The notes under the pieces were generated by a model that was not told the DNA's origin, ran no database searches, and saw only the letters and a list, made by a program, of their open reading frames with translations. Shown in pieces: positions 45,113 to 54,412 of a stretch of DNA of 64,000 nt (the stretch's first letter is position 1; each line of letters opens with the position of its first letter). The position numbers were made by a program, and so were the translations under genes. Origin of the DNA: Frateuria edaphi (GTDB taxonomy: Bacteria > Pseudomonadota > Gammaproteobacteria > Xanthomonadales > Rhodanobacteraceae). The DNA is taken from positions 1,612,001-1,676,000 of the forward strand of contig NZ_CP088251.1 in assembly GCF_021117405.1 (NCBI RefSeq), in the 5' to 3' direction.

Positions 45113-45457
45113 ATGAACGGCAAGACCATCGGCGTGTTCCTGTTTGCCTGCGCCGCGCTGGCCACGTTTGGCGCGGCCGCGCAGGACAGCGGCGCCGGCC
45201 AGTCGATCAAGCAGGATGCCAAGGCCGTCGGCCATGGCGTGGCTGATGGCGCACGCGACGTCGGCCATGCCACGCGCGACGTCGCCAGGAAGGTGGGCCA
45301 CGGCGCGAAAGAGGCGGGCCTGGGCATCGGCCATGGCGCGAAGAAGGCCGGCATCGCCGTCGGCCATGGCGCGAAGAAGGCCGGCATCGCCGTCGGCCAT
45401 GGCGCGCGTGATGGCTGGAACGCCACCAAACATGCGGTCAAGCAGGTGTTCGACTAG
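45113..45457 (+). CDS. Secreted GHGA-repeat protein
   Basis: A 114-residue protein with a signal peptide ([24 protein letters not shown]). The mature part is built from imperfect 11-residue repeats of the type [11 protein letters not shown], including two identical 33-bp DNA copies. It is rich in Gly, His, Ala and Lys and would form an amphipathic helix chain. A GGAGGTG ribosome-binding site precedes the ATG. It lies between prfB and lysS but has no evident link to translation. I recognise only a loose similarity to small periplasmic repeat proteins. Confidence 0.75.
   Translation: MNGKTIGVFLFACAALATFGAAAQDSGAGQSIKQDAKAVGHGVADGARDVGHATRDVARKVGHGAKEAGLGIGHGAKKAGIAVGHGAKKAGIAVGHGARDGWNATKHAVKQVFD
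45329..45406 (+). repeat. 33-bp tandem duplication
   Basis: Two exact 33-bp copies (45329-45361 and 45362-45394) are followed by a 12-bp partial copy (45395-45406). They encode [11 protein letters not shown] units in frame. Such units can expand or contract by slippage without a frameshift. Confidence 0.9.
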
Positions 45458-45546
45458 CAGAACCGACGCCCGCGACACGTTTCATCGAACCTCACCCATC
45501 ACGAGACACCCGCTGCCGGCACCGGCCCGCGGCCACGGAACCATCC

Positions 45547-47058
45547 ATGAGCGAAGCCACCGAAAACCTGCCCGTCGACGAGAACAAGCTGATCGCCGAG
45601 CGCCGCGAGAAACTCAAGGCGCTGCGCGGGCAGGGCGTGGCCTTTCCGAACGACTTCAAGGTGGACGCCTTCGCCGGCGACCTGCGCAACGAATTCGTCG
45701 ACCACGACGCCGAGGCTGTCGAAGCGGCCGCACGTCGCGTGAAGATGGCCGGTCGCATCGTGCTAAAGCGCGTGCAGGGCAAGGTCAGCTTCGTGCAGAT
45801 GCAGGACTTCACCGGCCGCATCCAGCTGTTCATCCACCAGGGCACGGTGGGCGAGGAAACCTACGAGGCGTTCAAGGGCTGGGACGTCGGCGACATCGTC
45901 GGCGCCGAAGGGCAAGTAATGCGCACCAAGACCGGCGAGTTGTCGGTCAAGGTGGAAAGCCTGCGCCTGCTGACCAAGAGCCTGCGCCCGCTGCCGGACA
46001 AATTCCACGGCCTGGCCGACGTCGAGCAGCGCTACCGCCAACGCTATGTCGACCTGATCGTGACCGAGGAGGCGCGCCGCACTTTCGCGCTGCGCTCGAG
46101 GATCATCGGCTTCATGCGCAAGTGGCTGGAAGCCGAACCGCGCCGCTTCATGGAAGTGGAAACGCCGATGATGCACGTCATCCCCGGCGGCGCCACGGCG
46201 CGCCCCTTCGTCACCCACCACAACGCGCTCGACATGAGCCTGTACCTGCGCGTGGCGCCGGAGCTGTACCTCAAGCGCCTGGTCGTAGGCGGGTTCGACC
46301 GCGTCTACGAGATCAACCGGAATTTCCGCAACGAGGGCGTGTCGACGCGGCACAACCCCGAGTTCACCATGCTTGAGCTCTACCAGGCCTACGCCACCTA
46401 CCACGAGATCATGGACCTCACCGAGGCGGTGATCCGCGAGACGGCGCAGAACGTGCTCGGTTCCACCGAGGTGACCTGGGAAGGCGCGCAGATCGACGTC
46501 GGTCCGGCGTTCCGCCGCTGGCGCATGGAAGACGCCGTGCTGGAGCACAACCCCGGGATCAAACGCGAGGAACTGCGCGATCGCGAGGCCATGGTGGCGC
46601 ATGCGAAGCGCCTGGGCGTCCACGTCAAGCCGGGCTACGGCTGGGGCAAGCTGCTGCTGGAAATCTTCGAGAAAACCGTCGAGCACACGCTGATCCAGCC
46701 GACCTTCATCACCGACCATCCGGTGGAGGTTTCCCCGCTGGCGCGCGAGAGCGATACGGACCCGGGCATCACCGACCGTTTCGAGCTCTTCATCAACGGC
46801 AAGGAGATCGCCAACGGGTTCTCCGAGCTCAACGACCCCGAGGACCAGGCCGCGCGCTTCAAGGCGCAGGTCGAGGCCAAGGAATCGGGCGACGACGAGG
46901 CCATGCACTTCGACGCCGACTACATCCGCGCGCTGGAAGTCGGCCTGCCGCCGACCGGTGGCCTGGGGATCGGCATCGATCGCCTGGTGATGCTGCTGAC
47001 CGGCTCGGCCTCGATCCGCGACGTGCTGCTGTTTCCATACATGCGTCCGGAAGCCTGA
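45547..47058 (+). CDS. lysS: Lysyl-tRNA synthetase, class II
   Basis: A 503-residue class II LysRS that charges tRNA-Lys. An N-terminal OB-fold anticodon-binding domain ([23 protein letters not shown]) precedes the catalytic core. Motif 2 is in [24 protein letters not shown] and motif 3 is in [16 protein letters not shown] (shown as short blocks). Length is normal. prfB-lysS is a very widespread gene order and is kept here, apart from the small repeat gene in between. Confidence 0.96.
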   Translation: MSEATENLPVDENKLIAERREKLKALRGQGVAFPNDFKVDAFAGDLRNEFVDHDAEAVEAAARRVKMAGRIVLKRVQGKVSFVQMQDFTGRIQLFIHQGTVGEETYEAFKGWDVGDIVGAEGQVMRTKTGELSVKVESLRLLTKSLRPLPDKFHGLADVEQRYRQRYVDLIVTEEARRTFALRSRIIGFMRKWLEAEPRRFMEVETPMMHVIPGGATARPFVTHHNALDMSLYLRVAPELYLKRLVVGGFDRVYEINRNFRNEGVSTRHNPEFTMLELYQAYATYHEIMDLTEAVIRETAQNVLGSTEVTWEGAQIDVGPAFRRWRMEDAVLEHNPGIKREELRDREAMVAHAKRLGVHVKPGYGWGKLLLEIFEKTVEHTLIQPTFITDHPVEVSPLARESDTDPGITDRFELFINGKEIANGFSELNDPEDQAARFKAQVEAKESGDDEAMHFDADYIRALEVGLPPTGGLGIGIDRLVMLLTGSASIRDVLLFPYMRPEA

Positions 47059-47161
47059 CCGCCGATCCTTCGCCGTCACGCGGGTAAAGTGTCCGACGGA
47101 TGGTGCAACGCTACGCAAAGTAGGGCGGCTTCAACCCACAGTTCCCTCGATGATCGGGCAT

Positions 47162-47179
47162 GGTGGGCTGAAGCCCACC
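47162..47179. repeat. Small palindromic repeat
   Basis: GGTGGGCT-GA-AGCCCACC is a perfect 8-bp hairpin located between the convergent lysS and yidC-like genes. A related half (GGGCGGCTTCAACCCA) lies about 40 bp to the left. It could be a dispersed repeat or a weak terminator; no T-run follows. Confidence 0.5.
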
Positions 47180-47183
47180 TCGG

Positions 47184-47822
47184 TTATCGCCGCGCACGGT
47201 GGCGTACGCGCCGCCGCAGCAGCGCCACCTGCAGCAGGTTCACGCCGCTCGATCCAGCCCAGTACAGTCCCAGTCCCGCGGCCAGGTGCCAGACCACGAG
47301 GAACGACACCACCACCGGCAACCAGTGCAGCAGCGTGCGCGCCTGCTCGGACATCGCCGGATTGAGCAACAGCGCCGCGAAACTCAACAGGCCCACCACC
47401 AGCGCCAGCATCACATCCGGCCGCGCCAGCTTCGGTATCCACAGGAACGATCCGGCCCCCGCGACACCCTGGCGGATCGCCGCATAGATGCCAGCGCCAA
47501 GCGGCGCCTGCACCAGCGCAACCAGCAGGCTGCTGCCCAATCCGCCACTGACGCCATACTCGCGATATAGCGCCTGCATGGCCTTTGCCTTTGCCGCCGG
47601 ATCGCCGGCGTGGCGCTCATTGAGCCGCGCCAGCTTCGGCTTGAGCGCAAGCAACTGCTGCTGCCGCCACCAGCCCTGCTCGGCGGTCTTCAGCGTCATT
47701 GGCAACAGGGCCAGACGCACCAGCAGCGCCAGCACGATCACCGCCAGGCCATAGCTCCCGTCAAGCCACGTGGCCAGCTGCGCCAGCAGTGATGAAAGTC
47801 CGTCCACGAACATCGACCACAT
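47184..47822 (-). CDS. Short YidC/Oxa1-family membrane insertase paralogue
   Basis: A 212-residue protein with the YidC/Oxa1 core: [28 protein letters not shown], a charged coiled loop ([22 protein letters not shown]), and helices such as [18 protein letters not shown]. It lacks the large periplasmic domain of E. coli YidC, so it is a second, short copy rather than the rpmH-linked yidC. I chose ATG 47822 because AGGAG lies eight bases before it; ATGs at 47843 and 47813 are alternatives. Substrates are unknown. Confidence 0.82.
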   Translation of the reverse strand: MWSMFVDGLSSLLAQLATWLDGSYGLAVIVLALLVRLALLPMTLKTAEQGWWRQQQLLALKPKLARLNERHAGDPAAKAKAMQALYREYGVSGGLGSSLLVALVQAPLGAGIYAAIRQGVAGAGSFLWIPKLARPDVMLALVVGLLSFAALLLNPAMSEQARTLLHWLPVVVSFLVVWHLAAGLGLYWAGSSGVNLLQVALLRRRVRHRARR

Positions 47823-48008
47823 ACCCCTTGCTCCTTGCTTCATGGCGAACCAGCAAGTGGGCGCAGCGTGCCCGGTTTTCAAGCACCCGCGTGCAAGGCA
47901 GCGCGCCAGGGGACCGCCAGCCCCGCGACGATCCCGGTGGCAGTCACGCCAACGGACAACGGTGCGGGTCGGCTAAACTTGGCGGTTTCCCGGTTGGAGC
48001 ATCACGCC

Positions 48009-48308
48009 ATGTGGTTTGCCATCGTCGGCACCGACGTCCCCGAGTCGCTGGACAAGCGCAAGAGCGCCCGGCCGGAACATCTGGCGCGGCTTGAGAAGCT
48101 TCAGGCCGAAGCCCGCTTGCTGCTGGCCGGTCCGTTCCCCGCCATCGCCTCCGACGACCCGGGCCCGGCCGGCTTCACCGGCAGCCTGATCATTGCCGAA
48201 TTCCCCTCGCAGGCCGACGCCCAGCGCTGGGCGGATGCCGACCCGTATGTCGCTGCGGGCGTCTACGCCAGTGTCGAGGTCAAACCGTTCCGCAAGACCC
48301 TGCCATGA
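48009..48308 (+). CDS. YciI-like protein
   Basis: A 99-residue ferredoxin-fold protein of the YciI family ([43 protein letters not shown] in blocks). The family-typical His (PEHLARL) and Asp (IASDDPGP) positions are present, and the end [15 protein letters not shown] is typical. Function is unknown; it may be a small enzyme. It overlaps bolA by ATGA. Confidence 0.9.
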   Translation: MWFAIVGTDVPESLDKRKSARPEHLARLEKLQAEARLLLAGPFPAIASDDPGPAGFTGSLIIAEFPSQADAQRWADADPYVAAGVYASVEVKPFRKTLP

Positions 48309-48559
48309 GCGCGATGGTCGAGCAGATCCGCCAGCGCCTTGCCGATGCCTTGGCGCCGGTGGAGCTGGAAGTGCTCGACGAGGGCCACAAGCACGCCGGC
48401 CACGCCAACGCCGGCAAGGGCCATTTCCACGTACGCATCGTCAGTCCGGCCTTTGCCGGCGTGCTGCCGATCAAGCGCCACCGCATGGTGTACGCGGCGC
48501 TGGAAGGGCTGATGGACCAGGGCATCCATGCACTCTCGATAGATGCCAAGGACTCATAA
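48305..48559 (+). CDS. BolA family protein
   Basis: An 84-residue BolA-like protein. It keeps the invariant [23 protein letters not shown] region (as short blocks) and the class [17 protein letters not shown] loop. BolA proteins bind [2Fe-2S] with monothiol glutaredoxins. It is translated with YciI, an arrangement common in this order. Confidence 0.93.
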   Translation: MSAMVEQIRQRLADALAPVELEVLDEGHKHAGHANAGKGHFHVRIVSPAFAGVLPIKRHRMVYAALEGLMDQGIHALSIDAKDS

Positions 48560-48694
48560 TTAGCAATTTCAATTAGTTGTATTGTTTCGTTCCAGTCACT
48601 TGTCACGCCAGGTTCGCATTGCGACGACGCCCGGCGTTTGGCACAGTGACCTGTCGCCCGATCCACCGCGGGCCGTCCCTACTGTTGAGCCCGC

Positions 48695-51600
48695 ATGCGC
48701 CTTACCACGATCAAACTCGCCGGATTCAAGTCCTTCGTCGACCCGACCACGCTGCACCTGCCGACCAACATGACCGGCGTGGTCGGACCGAACGGTTGCG
48801 GCAAGTCCAACATCATCGACGCGATCCGCTGGGTGATGGGCGAGAGCGCGGCCAGCCGCCTGCGCGGCGACTCGCTGACCGACGTGATCTTCTCCGGCTC
48901 CAACGCGCGCAAGCCGGTGGGGCAGGCGACCGTCGAGCTGATCTTCGACAATGCGGACGGCACCATCCAGGGCGAGTACGCGCAGTACGCGGAGATCTCG
49001 GTCAAGCGCCAGGTCACCCGCGACGGACAGTCGTCGTACTTCCTCAATGGCGGTCGATGCCGCCGCCGTGACATCACCGACCTGTTCCTCGGAACCGGCC
49101 TGGGGCCGCGCAGCTACTCGATCATCGAGCAGGGCATGATCAGCCAGATCATCGAGGCGCACCCGGAAGAACTGCGTACACATCTGGAGGAAGCCGCCGG
49201 CATTTCCAAGTACAAGGAGCGCCGCAAGGAAACCGAGAGCCGCATCAAGTCCACGCGCGAGAACCTAGACCGCGTCAAGGACGTGCGCGACGAGGTCGAC
49301 AAACAGCTCGAACACCTCAACCGCCAGGCCCGCGCCGCCGAGCGCTGGAAGGCGCTGAAGGAAGAACAGACCCGCAAGGAAGCCGAGCTGCGCGCCCTCG
49401 AATACCGCGCTTTCAAGGGCCAGCACGAAGGCGAGGGGCAGGGCCTGTCCGCCGCCGAGATCGAGATCGAGAAGCAGCTTGCCGGGCAGCGTCAGATCGA
49501 GGCGCAGCTCGAGTCCGTGCGCGAGCGCCACACCGGCGCCACCGAACACCTCAACGAAGTGCAGGCGGAGGTCTACAAGGTCGGCGCCGAGATAGCCCGC
49601 GTCGAACAGCAGGTGCGCTTCAACCGCGAGACCGCCGACCGCCTGCAGCGGACCCAGGCCGAGGCCGAGCGCGAACATGGGGAGCTGTCCGCCCATATCG
49701 CCAACGACCGCGAGCAGATCGAAACGCTGCGCATGGCGCTGGCCGAAGGCGAGCCCAGGCTCGAAGCCCTGCAGCAAATGCAGGACGACACCGCTGACGC
49801 CGCGCGCAGCACCGAATCCAAACTGGCCGACTGGCAGCAGCGCTGGGACGTCTATACGCGCACCGCCGGCGAGTCCAGCCGCGCCGCCGAAGTCGAGCGC
49901 ACCAAGCTCAATTATCTCGACCGCCAGGCAATCGATCTTTCCAAGCGCCGCGAAGCGTTGGAAGCCGAACAGAAGGCCACCGATGTGGCCGCGCTGGACG
50001 CGGCGGCCGAACAACTGCACGTCGAGCACGACACCCAGCGCGAGCGCGTGGAGTCGCTGGGCAGCCTGCTCGACCAGCACAAGCTCACCCACGAAAAGGT
50101 GCTCGACGAGGAGCGCCAGGTGCAGTCCGCGCTCAACGAAGCACGCCAGCAGCTGCAGAGCGCGCGTGGACGCCTGTCATCGCTCGAAGCCCTGCAGCAC
50201 GCCGCGCTGGGCCAGGAGGAAAGCACCGCCAGTGGTTGGCTGGCCAGCCTGGGACTGGACAAGGCGCGTCGCCTCGGCGAAGCGTTGCAGGTCGATGGCG
50301 GCTGGGAATCGGCCGTGGAAACGGTGCTGGCTGGCTTGCTCGACGGCGTGCTGGTCGACAACCCCTTGGGCCTTGCGGGTGACTTCGGCACGCTGGGCGA
50401 AGCCGACCTGGCCTTGTTGGCGTCCGCCGACGGCGCGCAAGGCGGTGAAGGCACGCTCGCCGCCAGGGTGCGCGGTCCGGCCGCGGCCATGCAACTGCTC
50501 GCACAGGTACGTACCGCCGAGACGCTGGACGAGGCACGCAACCGCGTCGGCTCGCTGGCCGAAGGCCAGTCCATCATCACCCGCAGTGGCGAATGGCTGG
50601 CCCCGCAGTGGGCGCGCGTCCGTCGCGCCCAGGGCAACCAGGTCGGCGTGCTGGCGCGCGAGCGCGACATCCGCCTGCTGACCGAACAGATCGAAACGCT
50701 CGAAGCGCAGCTGGAGGAATCGGCTGCCCGCCTGGACGAACTGCGCACCGCCAAGTTCGAAGCCGAGCGCGCCCGCGATGACGCCCAGCGCGAGCTGTAC
50801 AACGCGCACCGTCGCCAGTCCGAACTGGCCGGCCAGCTGCAGAGTCACCGCGGCAAGGTGGAGACTGCCCGCGCCCGCGCCGAGAAGGTGGCCGGCGAGC
50901 TGTCCACGCTGATCGAGCAGCTGGACGATCTGCAGGTGCAGACCCGCGAGGCCCGCGCGCGCCTGGACGAGTCGGTCAACCACATGGGCGACCTGGAAGA
51001 CCAGCGCCGCGAGCTGGAGAACGAACGCCGCGCGCTGCTCGAAGCGCGAGAGGAAGCCCGCATGAACGCCCGCGAGGCTGCCGACCAGGCCCACGCGCTG
51101 GCGCTGTCGATGGAATCGAAGCGCTCCTCGCTGGCCTCGCTCGAACAGGCGCTCGCACGCCTCGACACGCAGCTGCGCCAGGTCGAGGCGCGCCGCAACG
51201 AGGTCGCCGAACAGCTGGCCGCCGGTTCCGATCCCATCGCGGAACTGGAGGCCGAGCGCCAGACCTACCTCGACCAGCGCCTGCTGGTCGACAAACAACT
51301 GGTCGAGGCGCGCCGCGCGCTGGAAGACTGCGACATCGAATTCCGCAAGCTGGAACAGCAGCGCCACCTGGCCGAGCAGGGTCTGGCCACGCTGCGCGAA
51401 AGCGTCTCGGAAAAGCGCCTTGCCGCGCAGGCCCTGCAGATGCGCGCCGACCAGCTCGCCGAGGCCATCACCGCCTCGGGGCTGGAACTCGAACCGCTGC
51501 TGGCCGAGCTGCCCGAGGCCGCCGACGCCAACCAGTGGCGCACGCAGCTGGGCGACCTGGCGCAGAAGATCGTGCGACTGGAACCGGTCAACCTGGCCGC

Positions 51601-52195
51601 GATCCAGGAACACGCCGAGCAGAGCGAGCGCAAGACCTACCTCGACAACCAGCTCGCCGATCTGGCCAGCGCCATGGAAACGCTGGAAGGCGCGATCAAG
51701 AAGATCGACCGCGAGACCCGCCAGCGTTTCAAGGAAACCTTCGACAAGGTCAACGCCGGCGTGCAGGAGCTCTTCCCGCGTCTGTTCGGCGGCGGCCACG
51801 CCTACCTGGAACTGACCGGCGACGACCTGCTCAACACCGGCGTGTCGATCATGGCGCGCCCGCCGGGCAAGCGTCCGTCCAACATCTCGCTGCTCTCCGG
51901 CGGCGAGAAGGCGCTCACCGCGGTCTCGCTGGTGTTCGCCATCTTCAATCTCAACCCCGCGCCGTTCTGCCTGCTGGACGAGGTGGACGCGCCGCTGGAC
52001 GAAGCCAACGTCGGCCGCTTCTCCAACATGGTCCGCGAGATGAGCGAGAAGGTGCAGTTCATCTTCGTCAGCCACAACAAGGCCACGATGGAAGCAGCCA
52101 GCCAACTCTGCGGCGTGACCATGCGCGAGCCGGGCGTTTCGCGCCTGGTGCAGGTGGACCTGGCCGAAGCGGCTAAACTTGCCGGAGCTGCGTGA
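48695..52195 (+). CDS. smc: Chromosome segregation protein SMC
   Basis: An 1166-residue condensin ATPase. Walker A is GPNGCGKS (31-38). Long coiled coils flank a hinge (about 510-650). The C-terminal signature is LLSGGEKALTA and Walker B is CLLDEVDAPLDEANV. It dimerises at the hinge, with ScpA/ScpB (not in the window) closing the ring. Length is typical of bacterial SMC. The gene directly precedes zipA, as in other Xanthomonadales. Confidence 0.96.
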   Translation: MRLTTIKLAGFKSFVDPTTLHLPTNMTGVVGPNGCGKSNIIDAIRWVMGESAASRLRGDSLTDVIFSGSNARKPVGQATVELIFDNADGTIQGEYAQYAEISVKRQVTRDGQSSYFLNGGRCRRRDITDLFLGTGLGPRSYSIIEQGMISQIIEAHPEELRTHLEEAAGISKYKERRKETESRIKSTRENLDRVKDVRDEVDKQLEHLNRQARAAERWKALKEEQTRKEAELRALEYRAFKGQHEGEGQGLSAAEIEIEKQLAGQRQIEAQLESVRERHTGATEHLNEVQAEVYKVGAEIARVEQQVRFNRETADRLQRTQAEAEREHGELSAHIANDREQIETLRMALAEGEPRLEALQQMQDDTADAARSTESKLADWQQRWDVYTRTAGESSRAAEVERTKLNYLDRQAIDLSKRREALEAEQKATDVAALDAAAEQLHVEHDTQRERVESLGSLLDQHKLTHEKVLDEERQVQSALNEARQQLQSARGRLSSLEALQHAALGQEESTASGWLASLGLDKARRLGEALQVDGGWESAVETVLAGLLDGVLVDNPLGLAGDFGTLGEADLALLASADGAQGGEGTLAARVRGPAAAMQLLAQVRTAETLDEARNRVGSLAEGQSIITRSGEWLAPQWARVRRAQGNQVGVLARERDIRLLTEQIETLEAQLEESAARLDELRTAKFEAERARDDAQRELYNAHRRQSELAGQLQSHRGKVETARARAEKVAGELSTLIEQLDDLQVQTREARARLDESVNHMGDLEDQRRELENERRALLEAREEARMNAREAADQAHALALSMESKRSSLASLEQALARLDTQLRQVEARRNEVAEQLAAGSDPIAELEAERQTYLDQRLLVDKQLVEARRALEDCDIEFRKLEQQRHLAEQGLATLRESVSEKRLAAQALQMRADQLAEAITASGLELEPLLAELPEAADANQWRTQLGDLAQKIVRLEPVNLAAIQEHAEQSERKTYLDNQLADLASAMETLEGAIKKIDRETRQRFKETFDKVNAGVQELFPRLFGGGHAYLELTGDDLLNTGVSIMARPPGKRPSNISLLSGGEKALTAVSLVFAIFNLNPAPFCLLDEVDAPLDEANVGRFSNMVREMSEKVQFIFVSHNKATMEAASQLCGVTMREPGVSRLVQVDLAEAAKLAGAA

Positions 52196-52205
52196 GGATC
52201 CATCG

Positions 52206-53150
52206 ATGACCGTGCTTGCCTTTGCCTGGAACCCTGCCGTCGGCATACCGCTGGCGATCGTCGGCGCCATTGCGCTGGCGTTGCTCTGGCTGTTCGGCCA
52301 GCCCAGGAAAGAGCAGGGCAGGCGACGCATGCCGACCGGGCAGGGCAGTGGCGAACGCCGCGAGCCCACGCTGGGCGAGGGTGACGCGGACGACATGCTG
52401 CTGGACGATACCGATCCCCACATGCATCGCGACGAGCCCATGCCGCACCAGGGCGAGCTGGAAATCGGCCTGCGGCAGGAACTGGAAAAGCTCGGCGCCA
52501 CCCTGGCCGGCGAACGGACCACGCCGACAAAGCCCTCCGGTCGCGCGGCTTCGATCATCGACGCGCTGCGCGCGCCTTCCGGCGCACCCGAAGCGGTTGA
52601 GCCGGCGCCTGTTCCCGTGGTCACGCCTGCAGCCGCTCCCGCACCCGCGGCTGCCGCGAAGGCTCCGCCACCCTCGGACCTTGGCCGCCGCCCATCCCAG
52701 TTGCCGATGGAGCGCATCGTCACGGTGTTCGTCATGGCCCGCGACGGCGGGGTATTCAACGGTGCCGACCTGATCGTCGCGGCCGAAAAGGCCGGCCTCG
52801 AGTACGGCCACCTGGGCATCTACCACCGGCTGGTCGATGGCAAGCGCGAACAAGGCCCGATCTTCAGCGTCGCCAACATGCTCAAGCCCGGCAACTTCGA
52901 CCTGACCCGGCTCGATGCCTTGCGCACCCCCGGCCTGAGCTTCTTCATGACCCTGCCGGGCCCGCTGTCCGCGCTGGACGCCTGGGATGCCATGCTGCCT
53001 ACGGCCCAGCGTCTTGCCGAGCTGCTCGACGGCCAGGTCCTGGACGAGGAACGCAACGCCCTGGGCCGCCAGCGCATCGCGCACATCCGGGACGAACTGC
53101 GCGGCTGGGATCGCGACCACGAAGGCCAGGAAATCATCTTCGGTCGTTGA
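52206..53150 (+). CDS. zipA: Cell division protein ZipA
   Basis: A 314-residue protein with one N-terminal membrane helix (VGIPLAIVGAIALALLWLFG), a Pro/Ala-rich linker (about 125-165) and a C-terminal FtsZ-binding domain from about residue 180 (IVTVFVMARDGGVFNGADLIVAAEKAGLEYG and PGPLSALDAWDAMLPTAQRLAELLDGQVLDEERN in blocks). It tethers FtsZ to the inner membrane. It starts ten bases after the smc stop. Confidence 0.94.
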   Translation: MTVLAFAWNPAVGIPLAIVGAIALALLWLFGQPRKEQGRRRMPTGQGSGERREPTLGEGDADDMLLDDTDPHMHRDEPMPHQGELEIGLRQELEKLGATLAGERTTPTKPSGRAASIIDALRAPSGAPEAVEPAPVPVVTPAAAPAPAAAAKAPPPSDLGRRPSQLPMERIVTVFVMARDGGVFNGADLIVAAEKAGLEYGHLGIYHRLVDGKREQGPIFSVANMLKPGNFDLTRLDALRTPGLSFFMTLPGPLSALDAWDAMLPTAQRLAELLDGQVLDEERNALGRQRIAHIRDELRGWDRDHEGQEIIFGR

Positions 53151-53264
53151 CGCCCGCCCACGGTCGCGGGAAACACCCTTGCAGGAGCGCGCCGTGCGCG
53201 ACCGCCATGCGTCCGGTCGCGCACAGGTACTCACCTACAGCCCATCCGCCCGGATCAGCGCGCC

Positions 53265-53912
53265 ATGTACACGCCCTCCGCCTTCCGCGAAACGCGCCTG
53301 CCCGAACTGCACGCGGCGATCGATGCGCATGCCTTCGCCAGCCTGATCAGCACCACCGCCGGCGGCCTCCAGGTCAGCCACATCCCGCTGCTGCTGGCGC
53401 CGGAAGAGGGCACGTACGGCACCCTCTACGGCCACGTCGCCCGCGCCAACGCCCACGCGCTTTGCAACGGCACGACGTCGCTGGCGATCTTCCTTGGACC
53501 GCACGCCTACATCTCCGCGGGCTGGTACCCCGGCAAGCAGAGCCACGGCAAGGAAGTGCCCACCTGGAACTACATCGCCGTGCACGCCCATGGCACCCTG
53601 GAAACATTCGAAGACCCGGCCGCTTTGCGCGAACTCCTGCGCAAACTCACCGATCGCCACGAACGTCCCATGCCCAGGCCCTGGCGCCTGGACGACGCCC
53701 CGGCCGAATACATCGACCGCAACCTCAAAGCCATCACCGGCCTGCGCCTGCCGATCGGGCGCATCGAAGGCAAATGGAAACTGAGCCAGAACCGCACCGA
53801 CGCCGACCGCGACGGCGTACTGGCCGGGCTGGACAGTCTGCAGGATGAGCACAGCCGCCGGATGGCCGAGGCAATCCGCACGGTCACCGCCCGCCCGAAG
53901 GATGCGCGCTGA
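53265..53912 (+). CDS. FMN-binding PaiB-family protein
   Basis: A 215-residue protein of the PaiB/FMN-binding negative regulator family. The family start is MYTPSAFRETRLPELHAAIDAHAFASLIST and the flavin-binding core includes HAYISAGWYPGKQSHGKEVPTWNYIAVHAHG (as blocks). A GKWKLSQNR motif is near the end. Members bind FMN and are named for a Bacillus regulator; a DNA-binding role here is not proven. It stands alone after zipA, where other genera often have ligA. Confidence 0.88.
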   Translation: MYTPSAFRETRLPELHAAIDAHAFASLISTTAGGLQVSHIPLLLAPEEGTYGTLYGHVARANAHALCNGTTSLAIFLGPHAYISAGWYPGKQSHGKEVPTWNYIAVHAHGTLETFEDPAALRELLRKLTDRHERPMPRPWRLDDAPAEYIDRNLKAITGLRLPIGRIEGKWKLSQNRTDADRDGVLAGLDSLQDEHSRRMAEAIRTVTARPKDAR

Positions 53913-54007
53913 TCCATCACGGCGCAGCCCGCAGAAGCTGCACCTGCGCCAGACACTTTCGGCCACGAGCATCTCCAGCGCCGCCACCCAGCGGCGCCCG
54001 GCAGCGG

Positions 54008-54202
54008 CTAATCCGCCTTCAACGACGCTTGCAAGGCCGTGGCCAGTGCGGCATCACCGCTGACCAGATCCTGCCAACGCAACTCCACGCCGCGACGGCG
54101 GCCTTTCCGGGTCAACTTCAATCCCTCCGCATCGATGGTCAGCGTGTAGGGGACGGCGTCGACCTCGATTTCCCGCTTGAGTGGTTTGTCCAGCGGAGTC
54201 AT
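54008..54202 (-). CDS. Small hypothetical protein
   Basis: A 64-residue protein predicted to be a compact beta fold (KREIEVDAVPYTLTIDAEGL, then KLTRKGRRRGVELRWQDLVSG). An AGGAGA ribosome-binding site lies six bases upstream. No family is recognised. It faces away from the sigma-54 regulator and converges on the PaiB-like gene. Its regular coding composition and ribosome-binding site argue that it is real. Confidence 0.6.
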   Translation of the reverse strand: MTPLDKPLKREIEVDAVPYTLTIDAEGLKLTRKGRRRGVELRWQDLVSGDAALATALQASLKAD

Positions 54203-54412
54203 GGGTTCTCCTCTACCGCCTGGTTTTCATCTGCGGCGCGCGAGCTTCGTTTCGTGGCGCATGAGAACGGCGTGAAAGCCCCGTGAGGCACGGTGCGCAC
54301 CCGCAAATCCTCCCGGTTCCGCCGCCGGCCGATCATGAACACAATCGCTTTTTTTTGGCCCATCGCGGGAATAGAGTGTGCGCGATTCGACGGGCAACGC
54401 GGGGAACGCACG

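Noticed and set aside
54335-54412. ATG 54335 as the start of the sigma-54 activator
   Set aside because: The added residues (MNTIAFFWPIAG...) are hydrophobic and unlike any activator N-terminus, no ribosome-binding site precedes them, and the DNA there is AT-rich and promoter-like.
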